This document shows, in pieces, positions 34,740-45,044 of a DNA stretch of 64,000 bases. A program made the position numbers and the translations under genes. Origin of the DNA: Sipunculus nudus (lineage: Eukaryota > Annelida > Sipuncula > Golfingiida > Sipunculidae). How positions within the stretch are numbered: position 1 is the stretch's first letter; each line of letters starts with the position of its first letter. The notes under the pieces were generated by a model. That model was not told the DNA's origin and searched no databases. It saw nothing but the letters and a program-made list of their open reading frames with translations. The stretch spans positions 54,196,250 to 54,260,249 of the forward strand of contig CM049318.1 in assembly GCA_026874595.1 (NCBI GenBank), read 5' to 3'.

Positions 34740-36364
34740 ATGTATGAATGGCTCAAATAAACTCAGTTTCAGAGTCAAGAGAGGAATCTACCACCTCAGC
34801 ATCACCAAATAAAAAACTGACATTGACAGTGTCAGTCAAAAACTCTGTTTCAGTGTCATTCAAGGAATCTTCATCCTTTTTATTACCAAACTCCTCATGG
34901 GAGTCAACAGAGAAATTTTCCTCAGCAGAAACAAACTTCTGTTTGTCATAAGAGGACCTGGCCTCATTTGAAATACTCTCGCAAGAGTCATAAAAGGACA
35001 GCCTTATCCAGAGAATACTCCTCGCTGGAGTCTTGAAAGGACCTAGCCTTATTAAATTCCTCGCAGGAATCAACTGAGGTTTTTACCCCGCAAGCTACGG
35101 ATTCTTCTTTGGATTAAGAAGGCACGTGGGACTCCGTAGCATCAAACTCTTTACTAGGGTCAATAAAGGAGTTGTACCCCTTATTTACATGAAAAGAGCT
35201 TGGCTCTTGTACTATGCTATGCATAGATTTTGAAACAAAACCAGAAGGTTTGCTATTTGGTTTATTCGCAAGTTTTCAGCAGTCAGATCTTAGGTGAGTT
35301 TCCTTCTTGCAGTAATTACAGATTTTCTTTGAAAATGACTGGTCTTTGTTGGACGTGGACTGAGGTGTAGCAATGGACCTTGCTGAACTATCAGGACTAC
35401 TAGTACTGGATGGCTGCGCTTTAAACTTCTTCTTACCATACTGATTTACATTCTTGTTTGTGAATGACTTGTTTGATTTGCTAGTAAAGGACATTTTGTG
35501 TGTTAATGAATAATCATCAGCTAATTGAGAAGCAATGTAAAGTGTATCAGGACTTTTCTCATCAAGAAAAGTTTAACATCTGCTTTAATGCAGCGCTTAA
35601 ATTCTTCAAGCAAAATCAACTGGCGCAAATTGTCATAATCTTTCATTACATTTTTAGAACTACACCAGCGATCGAAGAACTGCTCATTTGTCCTAACAAA
35701 TTCGACGTAGGTCTGTTCTTTGCGCTTTTCCCAATTTCTGAATTTCTAGTGGTAAAACTCCGGAACTAATTCATAACCTTTTAGGACTAACCGTTTTACC
35801 AGGTTATTAGCAGCTTCTACTGAAAGCTCTGTATAAATTTCTCTGGCCTTGCCAGTCATTACACCCTGTAACAGCATAGTCCAATTTTCCTTAGGCCATT
35901 TTCAATTTTCAACTACCTTCTCAAAGTGTAAGAAATATTTATCAACCGCTTTTTCTTGAAAAGGTGGGACAAGTCTAATGTGTTTAGATACATCAAAACT
36001 GTGAGTTAGGGCAGCACGTAGACTATGTTATAGTTTAAGTCTTTCTAACTCGAGTCGTGTTAACTCAATTTCTTTTTTCTTTTTTTTTTGCATTCCTAAC
36101 TTCTTTAATTCCAATTGCATAGCAAGGCTACCATTTTTTGATGTTTCAACTTAAATTTCCTTCTTTCAAACAACAACTGTTCTTTTGACAACTGTTCAAG
36201 ATGATCAGGGTCAGGATCGTCAACAAATGTCTCGGGTTTAAAATCTGCCAAGTTAAGATGTTAAAACAGTAACAAAAAAACACTGAGATAAATCCTGTAA
36301 ACAATGTACTGTAAAGAATATGTAATCTTGTAAACAATTTATGATAAAACAATGTCCAGTTCAA
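34740..36364 (-). pseudogene. gag-like region of the LTR retrotransposon
   Basis: The - strand frame 35494-35276 ends with the zinc knuckle CNYCKKETHLRSDC (C-x2-C-x4-H-x4-C), the nucleocapsid signature. Before it lies a Ser/Lys-rich stretch. Frames 35073-34753 (acidic, Ser-rich) and 36364-36146 are further pieces. Shifts and stops prevent a single reading. The position next to the 5' LTR fits gag. Confidence 0.6.
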
Positions 36365-36418
36365 GGCCTAATAAATTTTCAAAACTATTTAGCCATCCCG
36401 GGAGAGCCCCTAATTTTA

Positions 36419-37219
36419 TGTTACGGAACCTAATATAAACAGATCACGTATGCGTGATGAACACAAATTTTGTAATGAAGATAAAAAAAAACAGATTCTG
36501 TAACCCTAGGCAGCGTGAAACGTCTATGGAAACGAATAAAGAAGTCAGTGGTTTTTTGTTAACAAATAACTATAATTTATTCTTAAAACAACCTTTACAT
36601 TACAATACACTATATCAATACAATTATACAGTAAAACAGCGATATAACAACAAATCAATACAATCACACAGAAAGATAAAAAATGTGCACAGCACCTGGA
36701 TACCACCACCGCCACAACGATAAGTTCTTTAAATGTATACTCTCGGAGAATGACAGTCCAGTGTAAAGCTCCTGTAACAAACCAGAAAGTACAGTCCAAA
36801 TGCATAAAATCCAGGAGAAAGTCTTAAAAAATCTATAATGGCCGCACACGTCGGATAAGGTCCCAGAAACTGACACACGCTTCTGTGTCCGCTTGAATCA
36901 TCTCTGCTCTCTGCCCCGGCTCTAAAACACAGCCCCATTATATACTCTTCACCCCAAGCCGAGAATTTTCCACTTCTCGAACAGTCTAAGAATAATACAT
37001 TATACACAGTAAGCACGCGTCACAGGAATCCTCTAGAAAAACATTGCTGCGTGTATCTCTTCAAACCAGGGTCATCACGTGACCTCGGCCAGGCGTGAAA
37101 ATCCCCAGCCAGCATGACAACGTGAGTTCAACCAGTCTGGATTAAACATAAAGTGCAACAAGCGGCCCGGCGAGAGTGTCACCATACGAGTTACGCCCGT
37201 GTCACACAGTAAAAGGAGT
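36419..37219 (-). repeat. 5' LTR of the gypsy-like element, outer end lost
   Basis: Matches the 3' LTR from 'tgttacggaacc' to 'gtgtcacacagtaaaaggag'. The last ~30 bp, including the terminal 'cctgtaaca', are replaced by AT-rich sequence. Its inner side continues 'taaaattaggggctctcccg' on the - strand, where a primer-binding site would lie. Confidence 0.9.
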
Positions 37220-37689
37220 AATATATATATGAAATGTGTCATACAGATGCTAATATAATTGAAATATGTCATACAGACGCTTAAAATGTATATATATTTA
37301 TATATGAGTGTGTGATGGTGGTTGTGTGTCTGCGAGTTATTCCCCTCCCCTGAAGGATAAATTGACGCCACTAAACACGGATATATCTTATCTTCCTCAT
37401 AAACATAAATTACTAGTCGATTTTACAACTGCTTGTATTATAACAGCCATGCACCAGGAGGGGACACCGGGCACCCCTCTAGGATTTTAGGACATAGGTA
37501 TTTTCATCTCCGTATGTATGTCCAATTTATGAATTAAATGTAAACAATAAATATTTTTTGAGACACTACCATTTTAAGCCATTTAAATGACAATCGTCTC
37601 ACAGCGCAGGTAAAATTGATAAAGAGGTAGGGGTATGTAAATGCATATATCTTGCTTAATATTATATTAATTAACTTTAAATAATCTAT

Positions 37690-37945
37690 TGTATTTTCAT
37701 AGTGCAGGGAAACCACGATAAAATACATAATTATTTTAAGCAATTATTTTCGATATTAGTCAAATATCCTGAAAGAGTACAGATTGACACTTCTCTTTAC
37801 GAATCTTTTCCCATTTTATGTATTTCTCGGGTCAGCTGAGATTTTTTTAACTTTCATTTTATTTTTACAGCATTTCCCGACACTCCTAGAAATAAGCTGG
37901 ATAAAAACCATTATTTATTCAACCATCCACCTGTATAATGTGACT
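37690..37945. repeat. Dispersed repeat, second copy of ~820-1015
   Basis: Similar over a few hundred bases, including 'gcagggaaaccacgata', the spacing to 'tttttacag' and 'ggataaaaaccattatttat'. It contains an open frame with intron-like borders, but the diverged copy at 950 carries stops, so it is not called an exon. Confidence 0.45.
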
Positions 37946-38444
37946 GGTATTGAGTCTGGTAAGGCGTTTAATGTAGCCCTGTTGTTCTTGGTGCCGTTGG
38001 CCAAATCTTTCTGTCAAGAAAAAAAAACTACCCAGACCGAGGCAGATTTCGTGATTTTGCGGTTCATTGTTATGGTGTAGAATGGCCTACGTCTCCTTTG
38101 TCGCACAAAGCTCCACCCTCCAGCGAAAAGTTAAGATCTATTTTGCATATCCTTGACAGTCATAGATAATCTTCTTTGTGGAGAATGGCAAAGCACCAGC
38201 GTTAATTCGGCGGTCTGACATCAAAGAGTCAACGACCAGCTTACTCAGCGCCCAGTAAAGCTTACCAGCCAAACATAAAACCTGCTGAGTCGGGTGTTCC
38301 CAGCTGGCATAGCACGGCAGTACAGAGGCTATTCTTGAAGTAGTCTATGAGTGCCATGTCTCGTCAGGCAAGAGACCTGGAATCATAAAAGGGTATATCG
38401 TGAACATGGGCTTCTGTTTAAATATAAATATATATAAATGTGAT

Positions 38445-38446
<2 letters not shown>
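37946..38446. other. No gene recognised
   Basis: Mixed-composition DNA with no supported feature. A (TA)n tract follows at 38447-38501. Confidence 0.35.
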
Positions 38447-38504
<58 letters not shown>

Positions 38505-38523
38505 CAGGTATTGCGCGCAGGAG

Positions 38524-39222
38524 TGTTACAGGCGTCTGTTTTATTGTGCGCAGGAGTGTCACGTGTCTGATGACATTCTGATTCGTGTAGCGCAGACATA
38601 ATTCGTTGCTATGGGAACCTCGCTTGTTGGGCGCAGGCTCGCGTGTGGGGTCTGAAGCGTAGAGACACAGCGTTCTTTGTTTTAGATGTTTCAGGTCTGA
38701 TCATGTGCGTGTATATTGTTCTTTGGGAATTTTCAATTAATAGAATTTTCGGGTGAGAAGCAATATGTTAGGGTCTGCGTTTAGAGTAGGCAGCAAGGAA
38801 AATATCAGCGAGCACTAAGAGTGTTACTTTCTCGTCAGTTTTGGGACCTTACCGATAATTGCAGTAGTGTCAGATATTTAACGGACTTAATACAGATTTA
38901 ATACGTACATTGCCTTTGGATTATAACTATTTACGTGGATTATTGATTTTAAAGGACTCTTGTTGAGCTGTGACAGTGGTGGTACCCAGAATCAAAGCCT
39001 AGGATCCGGACACTCCGGTCCATTGTATTGATTTAGTGTATTGTAATGTTAGGATTGTTCTTAGAATTAATTATAATTATTTGTTTACAAAAAACACTGA
39101 CTTCTTTATTCATTCCCCTAGACATTTCACGCTGCCTAATGTAACAGAATCTGATTTGTTTTATCTCTGTAACAAAATTTGTGCTCGTCACGATTTCGCG
39201 ATCTGTTGTGGTTCCGTAATAA
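38524..39222 (+). repeat. Solo LTR related to the gypsy-like element
   Basis: Starts 'tgttacaggcgtctg' and ends near 'gtggttccgtaat', matching the reverse complement of the LTRs at 29439 and 36419. The best match is the last ~220 bp ('ttgtattgatttagtgtatt', 'acatttcacgctgcctaatg'). The middle is diverged. No internal retrotransposon sequence adjoins, so it is a solo LTR of a related subfamily. Confidence 0.65.
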
Positions 39223-39563
39223 TATATATTATTAAATATTCAAAAAAACTTTTAAATAAGCAGTTGAAACCTGCATAGCATGAACTCAGTACTGATTCAG
39301 TGTGGTCAGTACATGAGTACATAAGAGTACATTGAAGGTTACATTATTAAGTTATTATTGGGCAATCCATAAGTATCAGATAAATGAAACTTACCAATAC
39401 CAATTACTCACATTTCATGATTCTATAATGTTTAATGTAATTAGTTATAAATAAATAATATAATATTTAGATTAATAATTATTATGTACATTAATATATT
39501 TATAATTGAAAAAATGGATTAATTATATATACATATAGCTATACCAGTAGAGAATATACGCTG

Positions 39564-39617
<54 letters not shown>

Positions 39618-39620
<3 letters not shown>

Positions 39621-41841
39621 TAGAGCGCCGTTTTTCCGAAAGCGTCGGGGGACAAGCTTTTTGTTCGTAAAAACGAACATTCCGAAATGCGGACAAGTGT
39701 CTAGCGGCTAGTTAGTACGAAGTTAATGATTAAGTTATTGTCATTTTACCCGAGGAACACGGTGTTTCTTTCGATATTCGTAATTGACGACCTGGACTTT
39801 GGATTATGCCCAATATTGGATTATTGCTGAGCATAATTGGCAAAGATCAGTCTAACCTGCTTTAAGGAAATGAGCGTGCTCTTTTTTTCATCAAATTCAC
39901 TGGAGGGAAAGGTCAAATGACATCGCCAAGGAACACGGTGTTTCAAATCGATCTACGTAACTGAAGACCGGTACATATAAAAGCTGCTCAAGCACAAACG
40001 TTTAATAAATTATAGCTCACCAATGCTCATGCGAGTAAACTGCTCAGTTATTTGGCATGACATCCTGTCACCAGCCGACGAACTACGCCTGCTTGAGTAC
40101 AAACGAGATGTGGTTGATAACACACAAGTGCTCTGGGATACACTGCTCAGTCGCTTGCTAGGGGTACAGGGGGCCGAGCGTTGCGCGTCCCATCCTCCAT
40201 TCTGCATTGTGTCGTGCATTAGAAGTGTCTTAAACTTTTGACCAAGAACCCACAAACAAGCTTGCTCAGGTCACATGTAAGATGTTGTTAAATTATGTCT
40301 CATTAACTTATGTCTCATATTGTGTTATCTTATTAAAATTTGGAAGAATAATCGATAAATTTCAGTTGTCACCTACTGATGGAATAGACTTCAGTAATAA
40401 ACAAAATACCTACTGTATTAATATTATGCTAATCTGAATTAATCACATTTTGTAGGTATGTCGTTGTTCTGGCCGACTTCAAGTCAAAATGATTACATAC
40501 ACCCTCAAAAAGCCGGGTGAACTTTAAGACGGCCGATGCTGCAAGGATGACGCTTTGCCAAGTTGTGCGCAGGACAGCTGCTCTTATAAGTTCCAGGTCT
40601 GTCTAAAGATTACGAGAAGGTAGGAAGCATATATCATACTTCCACTAAAGGATGTAATTCACCTGTGTCTGTTGTACGCTTGTTCGTATGCAGATCAATT
40701 AAAATGAAAATAAATATGACGCGTATCCGGAAAAGGGGATTTCCAATAGGTTGTTTTACCTTGATGACCATATATGCTTTGTTGAGTTTTCTTCTAGTTT
40801 ACGTAATTTTTTTTTTATGAACAAGAGGACTTATGTATATCATACAGTACTTAATTGAAAGAGAATATTGAAACGCACACTCTGGTAAAAGTAAATTCGA
40901 TTATGTTTAAAACTTCTTATACCCATCTACGGTTTTAGCTGATATTCATCTTAGTGTCGTTTTTTCCATGTAAATTTTAGCTATTAGTAAAGACCCATGC
41001 GGTCATTAGATATATTTGTTTCCATATTTAGTATATATATATAAATCTTATGGATATACAACTGGACTGTCAAATAAGTCACGTATCCTCATGTTGTACT
41101 CTTGCTGTTATGTCATTATTATTTGCTTTATCTCATGTTTTAATTTGTAGCAAGACCTCGTTGAAAACATCACTTGCTAAATGAGCTATTCTGTTGAAAT
41201 ATTTTGAAATAAATAAATAAAGCAGATTTAGAAGACGCAGGTTAGGTGATGCAGTTTAGGTGACGCAGTTAATATGACGTAGGTAAGGTGACGCAGTTTA
41301 GATGACGTAGGTTGGGAGACGCAGTTTAGATGACGTAGGTTGGGTGACGCAGTTTAGATGACGTAGGTTGGGTGACGCAGTTTAGATGACTTAGTTTAGG
41401 TGACGCAGTTAAGATGACGTAGGTTAAGCGACGCAGAATCAGGTTCGTGATTCATACATTACTACCAGGTCGTCGGGATGATTAAAAAAACATATTTAAT
41501 CAAACAGGATTAAATTATAGTTTGATCCGAACACCGATTATCCGAAAAATCGTTTATGCGTAATTGAAAAATGAAAATCTAATTTTTGATCAATGAAAAT
41601 TAAATATTCAACCCTATATTGAATTCAGATTTTCCATGGCCAATAAGCAATAATTAAAATGTATTTTACATGATAGCTGTTGCCAACGTTTATATTGGAA
41701 TTGCTTCATTTATTCATGTCTGTCAATCCCTGTTCTTCTCCGGTGCTCGGCTGCAGGTTTCTGAATCGTGTGGAATCGTTTATTCGAACGATCGTTCATG
41801 AGAACTAAAACCCTGTCCTCCGGATAAACGAAACTCTACTG
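39618..41841. mobile_element. pogo/Tigger-like TIR element, non-autonomous
   Basis: It starts 'cagtagagcgccgtttttcc' and ends 'ggataaacgaaactctactg', with TA on each side. The ends therefore form a CAGTAGAG...CTCTACTG inverted repeat with further weak pairing inward. 'ggaacacggtgtttc' is duplicated internally (~39754 and ~39931). A 28 bp tandem array lies at 41226-41440. No transposase was recognised. Its right end is 50 bp from the MNNL exon acceptor. Confidence 0.65.
41226..41440. repeat. 28 bp minisatellite of GACGCAG/GACGTAGG units
   Basis: Units of the type 'gatgacgtaggttgggtgac' followed by 'gcagttta' repeat about seven times with small changes, and 'gacg' recurs every ~14 bp. Confidence 0.85.
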
Positions 41842-41891
41842 TATGTATCATTCCATAACGTTATTTCGTGTGTGTGTTTTATTTTTTATAG

Positions 41892-42003
41892 AGGAACTAA
41901 TTGTTCAACCTCTGGTGTGGCTGGTTATTCCCCAAACATCATCTTTGGGCCTCTTATCGGGAAAAGTGATAACCCAGTCTCAGTGACGTTTGCAACATGG
42001 AGC
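41892..42003 (+). CDS. Exon: MNNL domain, middle/C-terminal part
   Basis: The acceptor ttttttatag is followed by one base completing a codon, then GTNCSTSGVAGYSP and continuing to NPVSVTFATWS; donor agc|gtaagt, phase 0. The pattern of a Cys, Gly-rich turn, N-P and F-x-TW matches the later MNNL region of Delta/Jagged proteins, where NP-x4-F-x-FTWPG is usual. The next exon continues the match. Similarity is modest for this exon alone; phase and position raise confidence. An overlapping - strand frame (42169-41954) is treated as a shadow. Confidence 0.65.
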
Positions 42004-42265
42004 GTAAGTCTGCATTTTCCCAAGGATATGACACGTTCATAATTTTCCACTGGGAGACGAGTTCATTTTCATTCCAAATACGACGGATATCTGGATCTAA
42101 AATGTTAAACTCTTCAAGATTTAAGGGAATATTTGGCCGAAAGACACCCATTAAGGACATACTTGACATCGTGCCAAATAGTTCAAGACCTCAAACGGGC
42201 ATTTCTGAGGCATGGCCACATGGATGTTCCGTGACAACAACAATTACACTTTGAATATAAGGTCG

Positions 42266-42314
<49 letters not shown>

Positions 42315-45001
42315 AAAAAGAAAGAAAGACTATGTCCTTTTTTGAAGTGAGTACTTTAAACTTGATTAGGAGTAATCCGTGACTGTTCAAATAATGTTTT
42401 ATTTAAATCAATTCATTCGATTTTTGTAAACACTCGCATATTCTGAAAGGGACCTAATGCTTTCCTACACGATAATGTTATATGGACATTGTAATGCACT
42501 GCTTTAATGCAGGATATTAAAAAAAAAGTTTAATACCTCTTGTATTCTGTTTATCTGTAAATAAGTAGCAGAAATAAGATGTGAAAAGAATGCAAATGAA
42601 TTAATTATAATTTATCGTTTTTTAGTTCAGCTGACTGAAAGTTATCTGAGATTAAGTAATCGCTTTTTGTGAGTCGTCTTTCCGTCCATCCATCTGTCCG
42701 TTAACAAGGCACCAATAGTAACCAGAAACTGCTAAATGATAACCCCGGGAGTTCAATAATAAATCTCCTTAGATGCCTAAATTTAAGTCACTGCTAAATA
42801 TATTTCCTCTGAGTTCTGGGGCATGTTTCTACTCCCAAAAAAGATATAAAATTTGTTACAAAAGCTCTAGTTTTTGAACAAGTAATGTTTTGATTGCCAT
42901 GATTCATTCTATGGATATGTATATTGAACATGCAAGGGTGAACAGTTTCTTCAGTTCGCTGTAACCTATTTTAAGGCTTATAAATGAACAAAAAGCATGA
43001 ATTTCAGTTAGCAGATTGAAAGTCATTTTATCCATCGTTCAAGGTTCCTTAAAAAAAATTTTTAATAAGATATTTTAATTACTAGAAATCTGCATACCCA
43101 TGGATACATGCAACCGCCATGTTAGCATAAGTTTCAAAAAACGTTTGAAGGTGTTTGTTGGTCACCGTCACTCCGAGGTATTGGCCCGCTCGACCGTGAA
43201 CCTAATAGGTACCCGGCCGCACTGATCAGACGGGAACTTATGTATCATTCTCTTAATTTTTGGGTCATATTCTTAGGTTCATTCGTGCATAAGTGACCGT
43301 ACATTTTATGAATATTCCTTTATGAGGCTCCAGAATCCAATTGTTACAATTGTAATAATAGGTAATTGTAATAATTGTTACAATTGTAATAATAGGTACC
43401 CGGCCGCACTGATCAGATGAATATTCCTTTATGAGGCTCCAGAATCCAATTGTTACAATTGTAATAATAGGTAATTGTAATAATTGTTACTATTGTAATA
43501 ATAGGTACCCGGCCGCACTGATCAGACGGGAACTTATGTATCATTCTCTTAATTTTTGGGTCATATTCTTAGGTTCATTCGTGCTTAAGTGACCGTACAT
43601 TTTATGAATATTCCTTTATGAGGCTCCAGAATCCAATTGTTACAATTGTAATAATAGGTAATTGTAATAATTGTTACAATTGTAATAATAGGTACCCGGC
43701 CGCACTGATCAGATGAATATTCCTTTATGAGGCTCCAGAATCCAATTGTTACAATTGTAATAATAGGTAATTGTAATAATTGTTACAATTGTAATAATAG
43801 GTACCCGGCCGCACTGATCAGACGGGAACTTATGTATCATTCTCTTAATTTTTGGGTCATATTCTTAGGTTCATTCGTGCAAAAGTGACCGTACATTTTA
43901 TGAATATTCCTTTATGAGGCTCCAGAATCCAAAGAAGCAGTTGCAGCAACAACAAAATCTAATTGGATCAATTATTCGATGCATTGTTACCGCTCTGATG
44001 ATTAGTTCACAAGATCGCGGTATCACTGTCAAAATTTCCTGATGATATAATCAAGTATTATTACTCTCTTTACAGAGGAGGAATAGCTTTTGGGTGGCCG
44101 TTCTTAACGGAACTAATATGATCGATGACAGTCCTTCACTGAAAGTCAGAAGGAGCAACCCGAGTAAAGAATGGCTGCCTATCAGTCTGTCTTCACTACG
44201 GTCCAGGTAACCATGGTGATAACATACAAGAGACGTGTGCAAAGAAACATTAAATAAAAACTTTAACACTAAAGCTATTTTAAAGATATCTACTTAGGAA
44301 ATACCGGACGGAATGATTCATATAGAGGAAGGGATTTTAATATGAGGGCTGCATAGATGCACGGGCATATATAGTAAGAGGAAATGCATTAAAAATAAAA
44401 TTAAGCCGTTTGACAAGTCGTTTCGCGATCGTTTGTTTTAGATACAAAAATAGTCTTCCATTGTCTGGACGTCTTTCACGCTAATAATCACATTTCAAAC
44501 AATCATAAAAAATAATGTATTGCCCTATATTGTCTCTTAGAAAACAGACTGATATTTTTCCAACAACCGCAACAAATCCAGACTTTTTCATTTTCTAAAT
44601 ATGAATATTACAACAGTCATTGAGGAAGCGCCTGTTGCCTCTATCATAATCTCGCATTATTAAACTATTTTTATAAATGAGATATTTTTTATATACTTCC
44701 AAAAACGGATCCAGGGGGGGCAGGGGGTACTGATCCCCTTTTCAGGCGACGCAAACTGTTTTTAAGGATTTCAGACCCATTTTTGCATTCTGGACGCCCT
44801 TTCCATGATTTGGGGAACTTTCTTTAGGTGTTATCATTGATCCCTGGATCCGCCCCTGGGTTTGGGCAGGTTCAACCTCAAATGTCTTATATCTGTATCC
44901 CATGAAACGCACGGTAATAGCATTTTTCCCGATATTTTGGAAACAGAACATGTGCAGCTCTAATTCTTGCTGGGTTATATATATATATATATATATATAT
45001 A

Positions 45002-45044
<43 letters not shown>

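Larger units (their letters stand above)
29439..37219 (-). mobile_element. Ty3/gypsy-like LTR retrotransposon, decayed, with integrase before RT
   Basis: The element reads right to left: LTR (36419-37219), gag-like region with a CCHC knuckle (~35.3 kb), a protease region split by a transposon, integrase (~32.6-31.6 kb), reverse transcriptase (~31.3-30.8 kb), RNase H start (~30.7-30.4 kb), polypurine tract and LTR (29439-30249). Frames are broken by shifts and stops and the LTRs differ at many positions, so it is an old, inactive copy. The order IN-RT-RH is that of Ty1/copia, although the protein motifs look Ty3/gypsy. The known precedent is the Gmr1-like group. Confidence 0.85.

Noticed and set aside
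37861-37975. Exon-like frame with AG and GT borders, considered as the missing MNNL exon
   Set aside because: Lacks MNNL cysteines, ends in the wrong phase, and is part of a dispersed repeat whose other copy has stops.
41954-42254. Overlapping frames on both strands just after the MNNL exon
   Set aside because: The exon's donor at 42003 and phase fit the gene better; neither frame shows a known domain.
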